Made by a program: the position numbers and the translations under genes | In this document: positions 56,526-64,000 of the stretch, in pieces | Position numbering within the stretch: the stretch's first letter is position 1 | Layout of the letters: every line of letters starts with the position of its first letter | The notes under the pieces: model-generated | What the model saw: the letters and a program-made list of their open reading frames with translations, nothing else | Database searches by the model: none | What the model was told of the DNA's origin: nothing | Assembly: GCA_017517305.1 (NCBI GenBank) | Contig: JAFWZV010000001.1 | Coordinates: forward strand, 155,608-219,607 | Origin: Lachnospiraceae bacterium | GTDB lineage: Bacteria; Bacillota; Clostridia; Lachnospirales; Lachnospiraceae | Reading direction: 5' to 3' | DNA length: 64,000 nucleotides

Positions 56526-56606
56526 TATTGAAATAATATAATGGATTTTTCATTGCTTAATTCTGCTTAAAATAGTAGAATAAATGCAGTGGTGACAGTC
56601 TAGATG

Positions 56607-56652
56607 ATTGCCTGACAGTGCCATAGGACATTGCCAGGCAATTGTATTTTTA
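56607..56652 (+). terminator. Terminator after pheT
   Basis: ATTGCCTG/CAGGCAAT stem with an inner paired region, followed by a T-rich tail. Confidence 0.7.
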
Positions 56653-56694
56653 TAATGATTGAAAGGATAGTGCGAAAGCATTAGGATGATAGTT

Positions 56695-57720
56695 ATGCAG
56701 TTAAGTGATTTTTACTATGATTTGCCAGAGGAATTAATAGCACAGGACCCACTTCTTAAGAGAAGTGATTCTAGACTTATGGTTCTTAATAGAGAGGATG
56801 ATTCTATAGAGCATAAGCATTTTGGAGATATAAAGGACTACATAAAACCAGGGGATTGCCTGGTAATAAATGACACTAAGGTTTTGCCTGCAAGACTTAT
56901 TGGCTCTAAGGAGGGAACAGGAGCATCCATAGAGGTGCTACTTCTTAAGCGCCATGATGATAAAACCTGGGAGACTTTGGTTAAGCCGGGTAAGAAGGCA
57001 AGACCTGGTGCCAGGATAAGCTTTGGAGATGGTAAGCTTATAGGTGAGGTTGTTGATGTGGTTGAGGAAGGTAATAGATTGGTTCGATTCGAATATGAGG
57101 GAATATTCGAGGAGGTATTAGATGAGCTTGGCCAGATGCCACTTCCACCATATATCACTCATCATTTAGAGGATAAGAATAGATATCAGACAGTATATGC
57201 TAAGCACACAGGCTCTGCGGCTGCTCCTACGGCAGGACTTCATTTTACAGATGAGCTTTTGGAGGAGCTTACCAGTATGGGTGTGAAAATTGCCAGAGTA
57301 ACCCTTCATGTGGGACTTGGAACATTTCGCCCTGTAAAGGTGGATAACATACTTGAGCATCATATGCATAGCGAGTTTTATATGATAGATGAGGAGGCTG
57401 CTAATATTATCAACGAAACTAAGGCAAATGGTGGCAAGATAATATCTGTAGGAACCACTAGTACAAGAACTCTGGAGACTGCGGCAGCAGCTGATGGAAC
57501 TATAAAGCCTTGCAGTGGTTGGACAGAGATATTCATCTACCCTGGGTACAAATTCAAATGCGTGGATAGACTTATAACAAACTTCCACCTTCCAGAATCA
57601 ACCCTTCTTATGCTGGTATCCGCACTTTATGATAGAGAGAAGGTGCTTGAGGCATATAAGGTGGCTGTGGATGAGAGATATAGGTTCTTTTCTTTTGGAG
57701 ATGCCATGCTAATATTGTAA
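56695..57720 (+). CDS. queA: tRNA preQ1(34) S-adenosylmethionine ribosyltransferase-isomerase
   Basis: 341 aa. Starts [17 protein letters not shown], the QueA signature, and contains P-T-A-G-L-H-F-T and [12 protein letters not shown]. It transfers the ribosyl of SAM to preQ1 in tRNA during queuosine synthesis. The ATG at 56695 matches the family start; an ATG at 56686 is in frame. No other queuosine genes are in the window. Confidence 0.95.
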   Translation: MQLSDFYYDLPEELIAQDPLLKRSDSRLMVLNREDDSIEHKHFGDIKDYIKPGDCLVINDTKVLPARLIGSKEGTGASIEVLLLKRHDDKTWETLVKPGKKARPGARISFGDGKLIGEVVDVVEEGNRLVRFEYEGIFEEVLDELGQMPLPPYITHHLEDKNRYQTVYAKHTGSAAAPTAGLHFTDELLEELTSMGVKIARVTLHVGLGTFRPVKVDNILEHHMHSEFYMIDEEAANIINETKANGGKIISVGTTSTRTLETAAAADGTIKPCSGWTEIFIYPGYKFKCVDRLITNFHLPESTLLMLVSALYDREKVLEAYKVAVDERYRFFSFGDAMLIL

Positions 57721-57727
57721 TGTGATA

Positions 57728-57753
57728 ATCAGAGCAACCACATTGACTCTGAT
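57728..57753 (+). terminator. Hairpin after queA
   Basis: ATCAGAG/CTCTGAT stem with a 12-nt loop; no T-tract, so low confidence. Nothing else is visible in the 160-bp gap. Confidence 0.35.
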
Positions 57754-57881
57754 GGTTAATATGAAGAGTAAGTGGATGTTATTGATGTTAAAATAATACA
57801 ATCCATATATTCTATAAGAATATATTGGGAAGAAAATGCAAATTATATTATATCTAATAAATCAAAATAAAGGAGGAGAGT

Positions 57882-59723
57882 ATGAAAAATTTTAAAGACG
57901 GAATAGCCCTATTAAAGTTCAATCTCTCCTCTGTTATATTGTTCGAGATAATGCACAAGATTATCTCAGTGGCTATACTTGCACCAATAGTGTATGCCAT
58001 ACTTAATTTTTCTATAGACATAGCCGGACTTAATTATCTGTATTCAAGTACTATGATGCTTTACTTTACAAAGCCATCAACCCATGCTTGCTTATTCGTG
58101 ATAATTATGATACTTGCTATGTTCTTTTTGATTAATATCTGCGGAATAATCTGCGCTATGGATTACTCTAAGAGGGGAGAAAAGACAAACCCTATTGTCC
58201 TTTTGCTAAAGGGATTACTGCACGCGCTTAGAGTTATAAGCCCTAAGAATATGGGGATTATATTCTATGTATTGGCGGTGCTTCCGGTTACATTCTCAGT
58301 TATGATATCTGGTTCCTTATTCGGTATTCAGCTTCCAGAATTCTTTAGACAATTTATCAAGGTTAATGAGAGAGCGATAGGTATTGCTCTTGTAATATAT
58401 GTGATTATCTGTATTATAACAATCTTCCGTATATTTGCTCTAAACTATTTTACCCTTCATAGATTCAAATTCGGTGAGTCTGTACAGCTTAGCAAAAAGG
58501 TTATGAAGCATCATGCTCTAGGTATATTTCTAGGAGTGATATTTCTTAATGTGGCATTGGTTGGAATAATGTTTGTGCTTGAAACAGTATTCGCTCTGGT
58601 TGCAAAGGGAGTGCTATCTAACTTTATAAGCTCCAAGGCATTAAGCTTTGGTGTGGATATAGCTGCGGAGATAATATTCTTCGTGGTCTATATTACATTT
58701 TCTGTAATATCCACTCCACTTATATACTCATATATCTGCGCCTGCTTCTATAGGTTTGAGGAGGAGTGCGATAATGAGGAGGTGTTAGAGCGCAGAGCTA
58801 AACGCTTGGAGGAAATAGAGGAAAACAAAGCAGGCAGAGATGTAAGTAAGAGAAATAGCATTGCATACGGAGCCATAGTGGTATTCGGTATTCTATTAAA
58901 TGGCTTGTACATCTATCTTAGTATGACTAACCAGGTTGAGCTTGATATATATTATTCCACCAGAGCCTTGGTTACAGCTCATAGGGGAGACAGCAAGCAT
59001 GCTCCTGAGAATACTATGGCAGCTATACGTCTGGCTGTGGAAAACCAGGCAGACATTGTAGAGATAGATATAAGACAGACCAAGGATGGTGTGCTTGTAC
59101 TTATGCATGATGAATCTCTCCTTCGAACTACAGGTGTAGATAAGCTGGTGGGAGAGGTGGACTATGATTATGTGTCAAGCCTAGATCCAGGTAGTGATTT
59201 CTCAGAGGAATATGCCGGAGAGCCTGTGCCTACCCTTAGAGAGGTATTAGAATACGGCAAGGAGAATAACGTGTTCTATAATATAGAACTAAAGCCTGAG
59301 GATTACTATGAGGGCTACGTGGAGCAGGTAGTATCACTAATTAATGAATTTGAATACGAAAATGACTGTGTGGTAGCATCATCAGACGAGGATGTACTTA
59401 TGAAGGTCAAAATGCTTAATCCAGACATAAAGACTGTATGCATCTTATATGTTGTATACGGCAACTTCCAGGATATGGAATTCGTGGACGGCTACAGTGT
59501 ACGACATAACTTTGTTAATAAGGATTTGGTGAAGAAGATACATGGCTTTGACAAGGAAATCTATGTGTGGACTGTAAATAATGAGACTAAGATTAAGAAA
59601 CTGTTGCTACTTGATGTGGATAGTATAATCACCGACATACCTTACGAGGCTAAGGAGATAATCTATAGCGCTAATGAGTCCTTGTTTACTGATTGGCTGG
59701 GAAGGCTGATAGAGAGATATTAG
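57882..59723 (+). CDS. Membrane-anchored glycerophosphodiester phosphodiesterase
   Basis: 613 aa. An N-terminal polytopic domain of about seven helices (GPDPase_memb-like, 1-350) precedes a GDPD domain (about 365-605) with A-H-R-G-D-S-K-H-A-P-E-N-T, E-I-D-I and H-D-E-S-L-L-R-T-T active-site motifs. Releases glycerol-3-phosphate from deacylated phospholipid or teichoic-acid-linked glycerophosphodiesters. GGAGGAG precedes the ATG. Confidence 0.92.
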   Translation: MKNFKDGIALLKFNLSSVILFEIMHKIISVAILAPIVYAILNFSIDIAGLNYLYSSTMMLYFTKPSTHACLFVIIMILAMFFLINICGIICAMDYSKRGEKTNPIVLLLKGLLHALRVISPKNMGIIFYVLAVLPVTFSVMISGSLFGIQLPEFFRQFIKVNERAIGIALVIYVIICIITIFRIFALNYFTLHRFKFGESVQLSKKVMKHHALGIFLGVIFLNVALVGIMFVLETVFALVAKGVLSNFISSKALSFGVDIAAEIIFFVVYITFSVISTPLIYSYICACFYRFEEECDNEEVLERRAKRLEEIEENKAGRDVSKRNSIAYGAIVVFGILLNGLYIYLSMTNQVELDIYYSTRALVTAHRGDSKHAPENTMAAIRLAVENQADIVEIDIRQTKDGVLVLMHDESLLRTTGVDKLVGEVDYDYVSSLDPGSDFSEEYAGEPVPTLREVLEYGKENNVFYNIELKPEDYYEGYVEQVVSLINEFEYENDCVVASSDEDVLMKVKMLNPDIKTVCILYVVYGNFQDMEFVDGYSVRHNFVNKDLVKKIHGFDKEIYVWTVNNETKIKKLLLLDVDSIITDIPYEAKEIIYSANESLFTDWLGRLIERY

Positions 59724-59825
59724 CAATATGACGGAAATAGGTTTACTAAAACTAAAAAAAATACTTTTATAGGTTATGATATTTTTATCTATTATTTGGT
59801 AAAATCATAGTGGAGGATTAACTAT

Positions 59826-60569
59826 ATGATAAAAGTATGCGTGTGCGATGATGATGTTACAATTGTGAATAGAATTTCTTCTGTGATAGATATTATATCA
59901 AAAAAGAATAATATTACATCTAAGGTAGAAATATTTTATGACGGAGCTACACTTCTTAATAATTTAGAAAATAATAATTCGTATTATGATGTGATATTCT
60001 TAGATATTGAGATGAATAATATGGATGGTATAGAGACAGCGAAGAGGCTTAGACTAAGGGATGAGCTTGCTCATATTATCTATGTAACAAGTCATGAAAA
60101 TTATGCTAAGGATGTATTCTCTGTAAGGCCGTATCAATTTGTCTTAAAGCCATTCAAGGACGAGATAATAGAAAAGTATTTTTTGGATGTGTATGAAGAA
60201 ATAATAAATAATGATGAGGCTTTTGAATTTAAGCATAAGGGAACATATTATAAGGTGCTACTTAAGAACGTAAAATATTTTGAAAGTAAAAACAGAAGTA
60301 TTGAAGTTTATATGACAGATGGGACAATTTATGAATTTTACGATAGACTAGATAGTGTTGAAAAGTATCTATCTAATTCAAAGATGGATTTTTTGAGAAT
60401 ACATAAGTCCATATTAGTAAATTCAAGGTATATAGCAATAAAACGATATGATCACGTTGAACTTACGAATGGTGAAAAACTAAAAATAAGTCAAACAAAG
60501 CGAGGAGAGATTAATGAATACTATATGAGAAAAGTTGAGGAAGTGATGAGAAATGGAATTGATAATTAA
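59826..60569 (+). CDS. AgrA-like LytTR response regulator
   Basis: 247 aa. Receiver domain with D8-D9-D10 and phosphoacceptor D60 (V-I-F-L-D-I-E-M), K-P-F, then a LytTR DNA-binding domain (about 140-240; F-L-R-I-H-K-S-I-L-V-N). First gene of the agr-type locus. It overlaps the kinase start by 17 nt. Its natural targets are the two repeat-bearing promoters before agrD and agrB; that link is inferred. Confidence 0.92.
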   Translation: MIKVCVCDDDVTIVNRISSVIDIISKKNNITSKVEIFYDGATLLNNLENNNSYYDVIFLDIEMNNMDGIETAKRLRLRDELAHIIYVTSHENYAKDVFSVRPYQFVLKPFKDEIIEKYFLDVYEEIINNDEAFEFKHKGTYYKVLLKNVKYFESKNRSIEVYMTDGTIYEFYDRLDSVEKYLSNSKMDFLRIHKSILVNSRYIAIKRYDHVELTNGEKLKISQTKRGEINEYYMRKVEEVMRNGIDN

Positions 60570-61833
60570 TACTATTTTAGGATTATTATTAGCATATATT
60601 GTTTATGAATATTACAGGACATTTTTTGATACTCGCAGGGATTCATTGATGGCGAAATTGGTAATGGGAGCATTTGTTCTTTGGCAACTAATATCAATGC
60701 CAGTGTTTTTTGATATACATATTACGGTAAGAACTACAATAAGTATAATATTTACTTTTGTAGTTGGAATTTGTTTCAATGGCTCAATAATAGGAAAAAT
60801 TGTATTTGCTTTAATTTATAGTGGAATATGGTTTCTTACAGAGATGCTAGTTGGTTCTGTTTTTTTGATGTTAAAAGTTGATGTTGTAAAGTATAGCACA
60901 TTAGGTTCGGCTATTTGTCAATTATGTATGCTACTTTTAGTTAAACTACTTCAATTATTCTTTCGACATAGAAGCATGAGAAATTTTTCTTGGAAGTATA
61001 ACGGTATTTTGATGATAGTTCCAATTGCGGCTATATTCTTTTCATATCAAGTATTTACACTTACATCTAAAGCTGGTACAAAATCAGATATTATTATATC
61101 AAGTATAGCTTTTGCTCTATTGATGGTGTCACTATTTTTTGTTTTTTACATGTATTTAAAATTGGCAGATCGATATGAACTGAAAAGAAAAAATGATATT
61201 TTTGAGAAAGAGATAGCATTACATTCGGAATATATAAGAGAAAAAGAAGATGTTATGAATGAATTTCGAAAAACTAAGCATGACTTGAAGCATAAGTTAT
61301 TGAATGTAATGGATTTGTTAAAAAATAAGAAATATGATGAACTCGAAAAGTACATAGAGGATATTGCAGATCTAAAGATGATGGAAAACATAACTATATC
61401 AAATACAGATAATACTCTTGTGGATGCTCTGATAAATTATAAATATGAAACAGCAAAGAAGAGAGGAATTAAACTAACTGTTAACATGGAAATACCATAC
61501 AATCTGCCCTTTGATAATGCAGATTTGTGTGTCATATTAGGAAATGCATTGGATAATGCTATAGAGGCTAGTGAAAAGGTTCCTAAGGACAAAGCATTCA
61601 TAAATCTTATGATGAGATATGCGGAAGAAAATCTGGTTATAGTGATAGAGAACTATTATGAAGGAATGAGTAGGAGGAATAGAGAAGGAAAATTAATTAC
61701 AAGCAAAAAAGATCATTTTAATCATGGAGTTGGTTTAAGTTCTATCCAAAATTCTCTTGCAAAGTACAATGGTCAGATGAATATAGAAGAAAAAAATTCT
61801 GTATTTAAATTATATATAATTATGTTCAGTTAA
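60553..61833 (+). CDS. AgrC-like GHKL histidine kinase
   Basis: 426 aa. About six membrane helices (1-205) for peptide sensing, then a coil with the phosphorylation site in K-T-K-H-D-L-K-H-K-L, and a GHKL ATPase domain with N-box N-A-L-D-N-A-I-E-A-S and G-V-G-L-S-S-I-Q-N-S. This architecture is that of peptide-pheromone receptors of the Agr/HPK10 type. The transcript ends at the terminator at 61850. Confidence 0.92.
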   Translation: MELIINTILGLLLAYIVYEYYRTFFDTRRDSLMAKLVMGAFVLWQLISMPVFFDIHITVRTTISIIFTFVVGICFNGSIIGKIVFALIYSGIWFLTEMLVGSVFLMLKVDVVKYSTLGSAICQLCMLLLVKLLQLFFRHRSMRNFSWKYNGILMIVPIAAIFFSYQVFTLTSKAGTKSDIIISSIAFALLMVSLFFVFYMYLKLADRYELKRKNDIFEKEIALHSEYIREKEDVMNEFRKTKHDLKHKLLNVMDLLKNKKYDELEKYIEDIADLKMMENITISNTDNTLVDALINYKYETAKKRGIKLTVNMEIPYNLPFDNADLCVILGNALDNAIEASEKVPKDKAFINLMMRYAEENLVIVIENYYEGMSRRNREGKLITSKKDHFNHGVGLSSIQNSLAKYNGQMNIEEKNSVFKLYIIMFS

Positions 61834-61849
61834 GTGATTGTTACGTGAC

Positions 61850-61888
61850 AGACCTATTTGTCTATATGGGGCAAATAGGTCTTTTTTT
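61850..61888 (+). terminator. Terminator separating agrCA-like genes from agrD
   Basis: Perfect 11-bp stem AGACCTATTTG/CAAATAGGTCT, 11-nt loop, T-tract. It isolates the sensor pair from the peptide gene. Confidence 0.9.
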
Positions 61889-61901
61889 ATGTGCAAACCT
61901 A

Positions 61902-61968
61902 TTATTTTCAACATTACATAGTTTATTTTCAACAAGTGACGAAAAAAATCGATTTTTTCTGCTACAAT
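61902..61968 (+). promoter_or_regulatory. LytTR-type repeat promoter of agrD
   Basis: TTATTTTCAACA at 61902 and 61923 (21-bp period), 28 nt, then TGC-TACAAT, an extended -10 at 61963, with no good -35. TCGA lies 14 bp before the -10. Same layout as at 62230. Confidence 0.8.
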
Positions 61969-61997
61969 GCTAAAAAAATATAAAGGAGGACGTATTA

Positions 61998-62156
61998 ATG
62001 AACTTTTCAACCAAGAAATTGACATTTGAAAATTCACTTCCACATTTGATAGCTACTTTAGGAGCAATGTTTGCTCTCTTCGGAGCTAATGCGGGTTGTA
62101 TTGCTATCTTTCATCAGCCAGAAAAGCCAGATTTAAGTAAGCTGAGAAAATTTTAA
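61998..62156 (+). CDS. agrD: AgrD-like cyclic autoinducer peptide precursor
   Basis: 52 aa, too short for usual gene calls. Amphipathic/hydrophobic N-terminal part (1-33), then C34-I-A-I-F, then H-Q-P-E-K-P-D and a basic-acidic tail. The H-Q-P-E-x-P tail after a Cys-containing core is the AgrD pattern: AgrB would cut near F38/H39 and close a thiolactone between C34 and F38. The mature N-terminus cannot be read off. AAAGGAGG precedes the ATG. Its place between a GHKL kinase and AgrB supports the call. Confidence 0.93.
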   Translation: MNFSTKKLTFENSLPHLIATLGAMFALFGANAGCIAIFHQPEKPDLSKLRKF

Positions 62157-62229
62157 TGGGAAGAGGTTTCGAACAACTCTAGATTAACTGTAAACGAGGG
62201 CATAATTCATAATTTGGGTTATGTCCTTA

Positions 62230-62296
62230 TTATTTTCAACAAACCATGCATTATTTTCAACAAGTGGCAAATTTTGTCGAATTTTTGTGCTATAAT
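62230..62296 (+). promoter_or_regulatory. LytTR-type repeat promoter of agrB-xre
   Basis: TTATTTTCAACA at 62230 and 62251 (21-bp period), 28 nt, then TGC-TATAAT at 62291, with TCGA again 14 bp before the -10 and no good -35. Reproduces the agrD promoter. Confidence 0.8.
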
Positions 62297-62322
62297 CGGT
62301 CAAAAATTTTGGAGTGTAAATT

Positions 62323-62958
62323 ATGGAATATATCTCAAACAAGCTGACAGATTTTATAGTAAAAAAAGGTGTAATTCGAGAAGAAGACTATGCAATTTAT
62401 CATTATGGGCTACTGACTGGTATGGAAGTAATGTTATGTGTATTACTGAGCATTATAATATCTATTTTGTTAGATGTGTTGTTGCAGTCCTTTGTAGTGG
62501 CCATAGTTTTATTTTCACTTAGGTCATATATATGTGGAATTCACATGAAAAAGTATATTAGCTGTTTGATATGGTCAACATCTATTTTGACAGCGGGAGT
62601 TTATGCTGCAACCTATATACCGTTATCAAAAGACATATTATTTATCATATGTCTAATCATACTACCAACTATTCATAAACTGTCATATTACACTGTTGCA
62701 TATAATTCACAATCAGATGAAATCCCTTTTTTCACAAAACAAAGAAAACGGATTATAGCAGGTATTTTTGTGTTCGTTATAGTACTGGCTTTCTGTAATA
62801 ATTTAGAACTATTAAAACAGGTGTGCTATGCCCTTGTGGTGGCATTAGCATCTATAGTTCTGGAAAGAATACGAATAAGGTCGCGGAAGAAAAAAAACAA
62901 TATCAGTGAAATTAGTATAAGCAATGATATAGATTACATTTTAAACGAAGGAGAATAG
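62323..62958 (+). CDS. agrB: AgrB-like peptide-processing membrane protease
   Basis: 211 aa with about five membrane helices. The catalytic pair is at H74 and C81 (G-I-H-M-K-K-Y-I-S-C), the seven-residue spacing of AgrB. It should cleave the AgrD tail and form the ring. GGAG precedes the ATG. The stop is 3 nt before the Xre gene. Confidence 0.92.
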   Translation: MEYISNKLTDFIVKKGVIREEDYAIYHYGLLTGMEVMLCVLLSIIISILLDVLLQSFVVAIVLFSLRSYICGIHMKKYISCLIWSTSILTAGVYAATYIPLSKDILFIICLIILPTIHKLSYYTVAYNSQSDEIPFFTKQRKRIIAGIFVFVIVLAFCNNLELLKQVCYALVVALASIVLERIRIRSRKKKNNISEISISNDIDYILNEGE

Positions 62959-62961
62959 GTT

Positions 62962-63183
62962 ATGTTTGACAAGAAGGAATGTGGAGAAAGATTAAGGTGG
63001 CTTAGGAAAACAAAAGGAAAAACACAGGATGAGGTTTCTTCCGATGTGAACATATCTGTAGATACTATTCGTAAGCTAGAGCAGGGAAGAAGAGCACCAT
63101 CTGTAGAAATCGTAAGTATATTAGCAAAGTATTACGAAACAACCACAGACTATATCATATTTGGAATTACACAACCTGACTAA
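62962..63183 (+). CDS. Small Xre-family HTH regulator
   Basis: 73 aa, a single HTH_3 domain (L-R-W-L-R-K-T-K-G-K-T-Q-D-E-V ... S-V-D-T-I-R-K-L-E-Q-G-R-R-A-P-S). No effector domain. It is translationally close to agrB and must share its promoter, so it would be induced with the pheromone system. Confidence 0.88.
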   Translation: MFDKKECGERLRWLRKTKGKTQDEVSSDVNISVDTIRKLEQGRRAPSVEIVSILAKYYETTTDYIIFGITQPD

Positions 63184-63315
63184 GGACATAGTGAGAGGTT
63201 AAGTAGCTTTTAAAACAACAAAGAATAAAGCTTGAAAAGATAATTGATGAAATAGAAATGTAAAAATCTTAATTCCTGTGCAAAAAAATTATAAATATTA
63301 TGGAGAACAAAAGAT

Positions 63316-63891
63316 ATGAAAAGAATTAGAACATTAATAATACATACTACGCTAATAATTATGATAATAGCTAGCAACATCATTGTATGCCACGCCGCAG
63401 ACAAAGAATACGAATACGATGACAGTGGTCGAGTAACCAAGGTGACATATGAGGACGGAAGCTATGAGACCTATGAATATGATGATAACGGAAATATCAT
63501 TCAGATAACATATACGAATGCATCCATAGATAGTTCCCAGGAAAGTACAACTACAGCAGGGAATGGTGATACAACAAGTGACAATGTAGACGAAAATAAT
63601 AATTCACAGTCTGGGAACGGGAATAATAATACAGGGGATTCTAATAATGGTGACGGAGAAGATAGTTCTGGAAATAATACCCAGGGAAATAATTCTTCAG
63701 GAAGCAATTCGTTGAATAATGGCGAAAACAACGAAAGCAATGAAACGAACAGCGGAGAAAACAAGGAATCAAGCAATACAGGTAATAGCACAGGAGATAC
63801 AAGTCACTTAACATTAGCAATAGCAATTATGGGGCTTATGTTAGTGGGAATTTACACAGCATTAAAGGCAAGAGCAAGAATAGATAGATAA
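63316..63891 (+). CDS. Secreted YD-repeat protein with C-terminal membrane anchor
   Basis: 191 aa. Signal peptide (1-28, ending C-H-A-A-D), two YD-type repeats (Y-E-Y-D-D-S-G-R-V-T-K-V and Y-E-Y-D-D-N-G-N-I-I-Q-I), a long Ser/Asn/Gly/Asp/Glu linker, then T-G-D-T-S-H, a membrane helix and a basic end. The end resembles a sorting signal, but the Pro of LPXTG is absent (N-S-T-G-D). YD repeats are usually in Rhs shells; here there are only two. Possibly a target of the neighbouring agr system. Confidence 0.8.
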   Translation: MKRIRTLIIHTTLIIMIIASNIIVCHAADKEYEYDDSGRVTKVTYEDGSYETYEYDDNGNIIQITYTNASIDSSQESTTTAGNGDTTSDNVDENNNSQSGNGNNNTGDSNNGDGEDSSGNNTQGNNSSGSNSLNNGENNESNETNSGENKESSNTGNSTGDTSHLTLAIAIMGLMLVGIYTALKARARIDR

Positions 63892-63914
63892 ATAAAGGGT
63901 AAGAGGGTACGTGT

Positions 63915-64000
63915 ATGAAGATAAATTACAGGATAAAGAGGATAACTAATGGAATATTGGTAACATCAATAGTTATGGCTATGTTACTTGGTGAAACACA
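63915..64000 (+). CDS. Start of a secreted protein, 3' end outside the window
   Basis: 28 codons: a basic start (M-K-I-N-Y-R-I-K-R) and hydrophobic core (I-L-V-T-S-I-V-M-A-M-L-L-G), typical of a signal peptide. GAGGGT is 8 bases upstream. Nothing more can be said. Confidence 0.6.
   Translation, partial: MKINYRIKRITNGILVTSIVMAMLLGET

Noticed and set aside
63501-63791. Minus-strand hydrophobic reading frame
   Set aside because: Mirror of the Ser/Asn/Gly-rich linker of the YD-repeat gene; no start signal or family.

Overview
The window is a 64 kb AT-rich chromosomal segment from a low-GC, Gram-positive-type anaerobe, most likely a gut or rumen member of the Lachnospiraceae (Butyrivibrio/Pseudobutyrivibrio/Roseburia neighbourhood). 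This rests on gene content and style: a tRNA-Phe T-box leader, CdaA/CdaR, strong AGGAGG ribosome sites, LPXTG-like anchors of the form VPDTG, LacI-type sensor domains fused to GGDEF, and several families that are common in that family of bacteria. The genus is an inference. I see no rRNA, tRNA or CRISPR array.

Layout. 1-3.6 kb: comEC (5' end outside the window), holA and, convergent, rpsT. 3.8-7.7 kb: a 1299-aa PAS/GGDEF/EAL protein. 7.9-14 kb: a membrane protein, glgB, a UBA-like membrane protein, and an OmpR-type response regulator (frameshifted here) with its histidine kinase. 14.1-16.3 kb: greA-lysS. 16.3-23.8 kb: a 7.5 kb island inserted at the 3' end of lysS and bounded by perfect 34-bp direct repeats. 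It holds an AAA/DUF4143 ATPase preceded by three 33-bp-spaced iterons, and an 1838-aa wall-anchored surface protein, but no integrase. The native lysS terminator now lies just beyond the right repeat. 23.9-28.4 kb: an unusually long RelA/SpoT-domain protein, an esterase-like hydrolase and two unassigned membrane proteins. 28.5-33.1 kb: an operon of two unknown membrane proteins, cdaA, cdaR and a sirtuin. 33.2-35.5 kb: a sugar-binding-like/GGDEF sensor. 35.7-38.7 kb: purM-purN-purD. 38.7-43.5 kb: a GntR regulator with clpC, a small conserved protein and radA. 43.6-52.7 kb: a second DUF4143 ATPase with eroded nuclease motifs, an AI-2E-family membrane protein, a CbiE/CbiT-like protein with a degenerate SAM site, a DUF4250 protein, leuS, three small Asn/Cys-rich proteins and a membrane protein. 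52.7-57.7 kb: T-box-pheS-pheT and queA. 57.9-59.7 kb: a membrane-anchored glycerophosphodiesterase.

The right end (59.8-63 kb) is the most interesting system: a complete agr-type quorum-sensing locus. It has a LytTR response regulator, a GHKL kinase, a terminator, a 52-aa AgrD-like cyclic-peptide precursor with a Cys-Ile-Ala-Ile-Phe core and a His-Gln-Pro-Glu tail, AgrB, and a small Xre regulator. agrD and agrB each have their own promoter. The two promoters share one architecture: two 12-bp direct repeats at a 21-bp period, a 28-nt gap, then an extended -10 with no good -35. That is what a LytTR-activated autoinduction circuit would need. A small secreted YD-repeat protein and the start of another secreted protein follow.

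Most of the remaining genes are housekeeping. The accessory signals are the lysS island, the RelA/SpoT-domain gene beside it, the agr locus, and several apparently repurposed or decaying enzymes.
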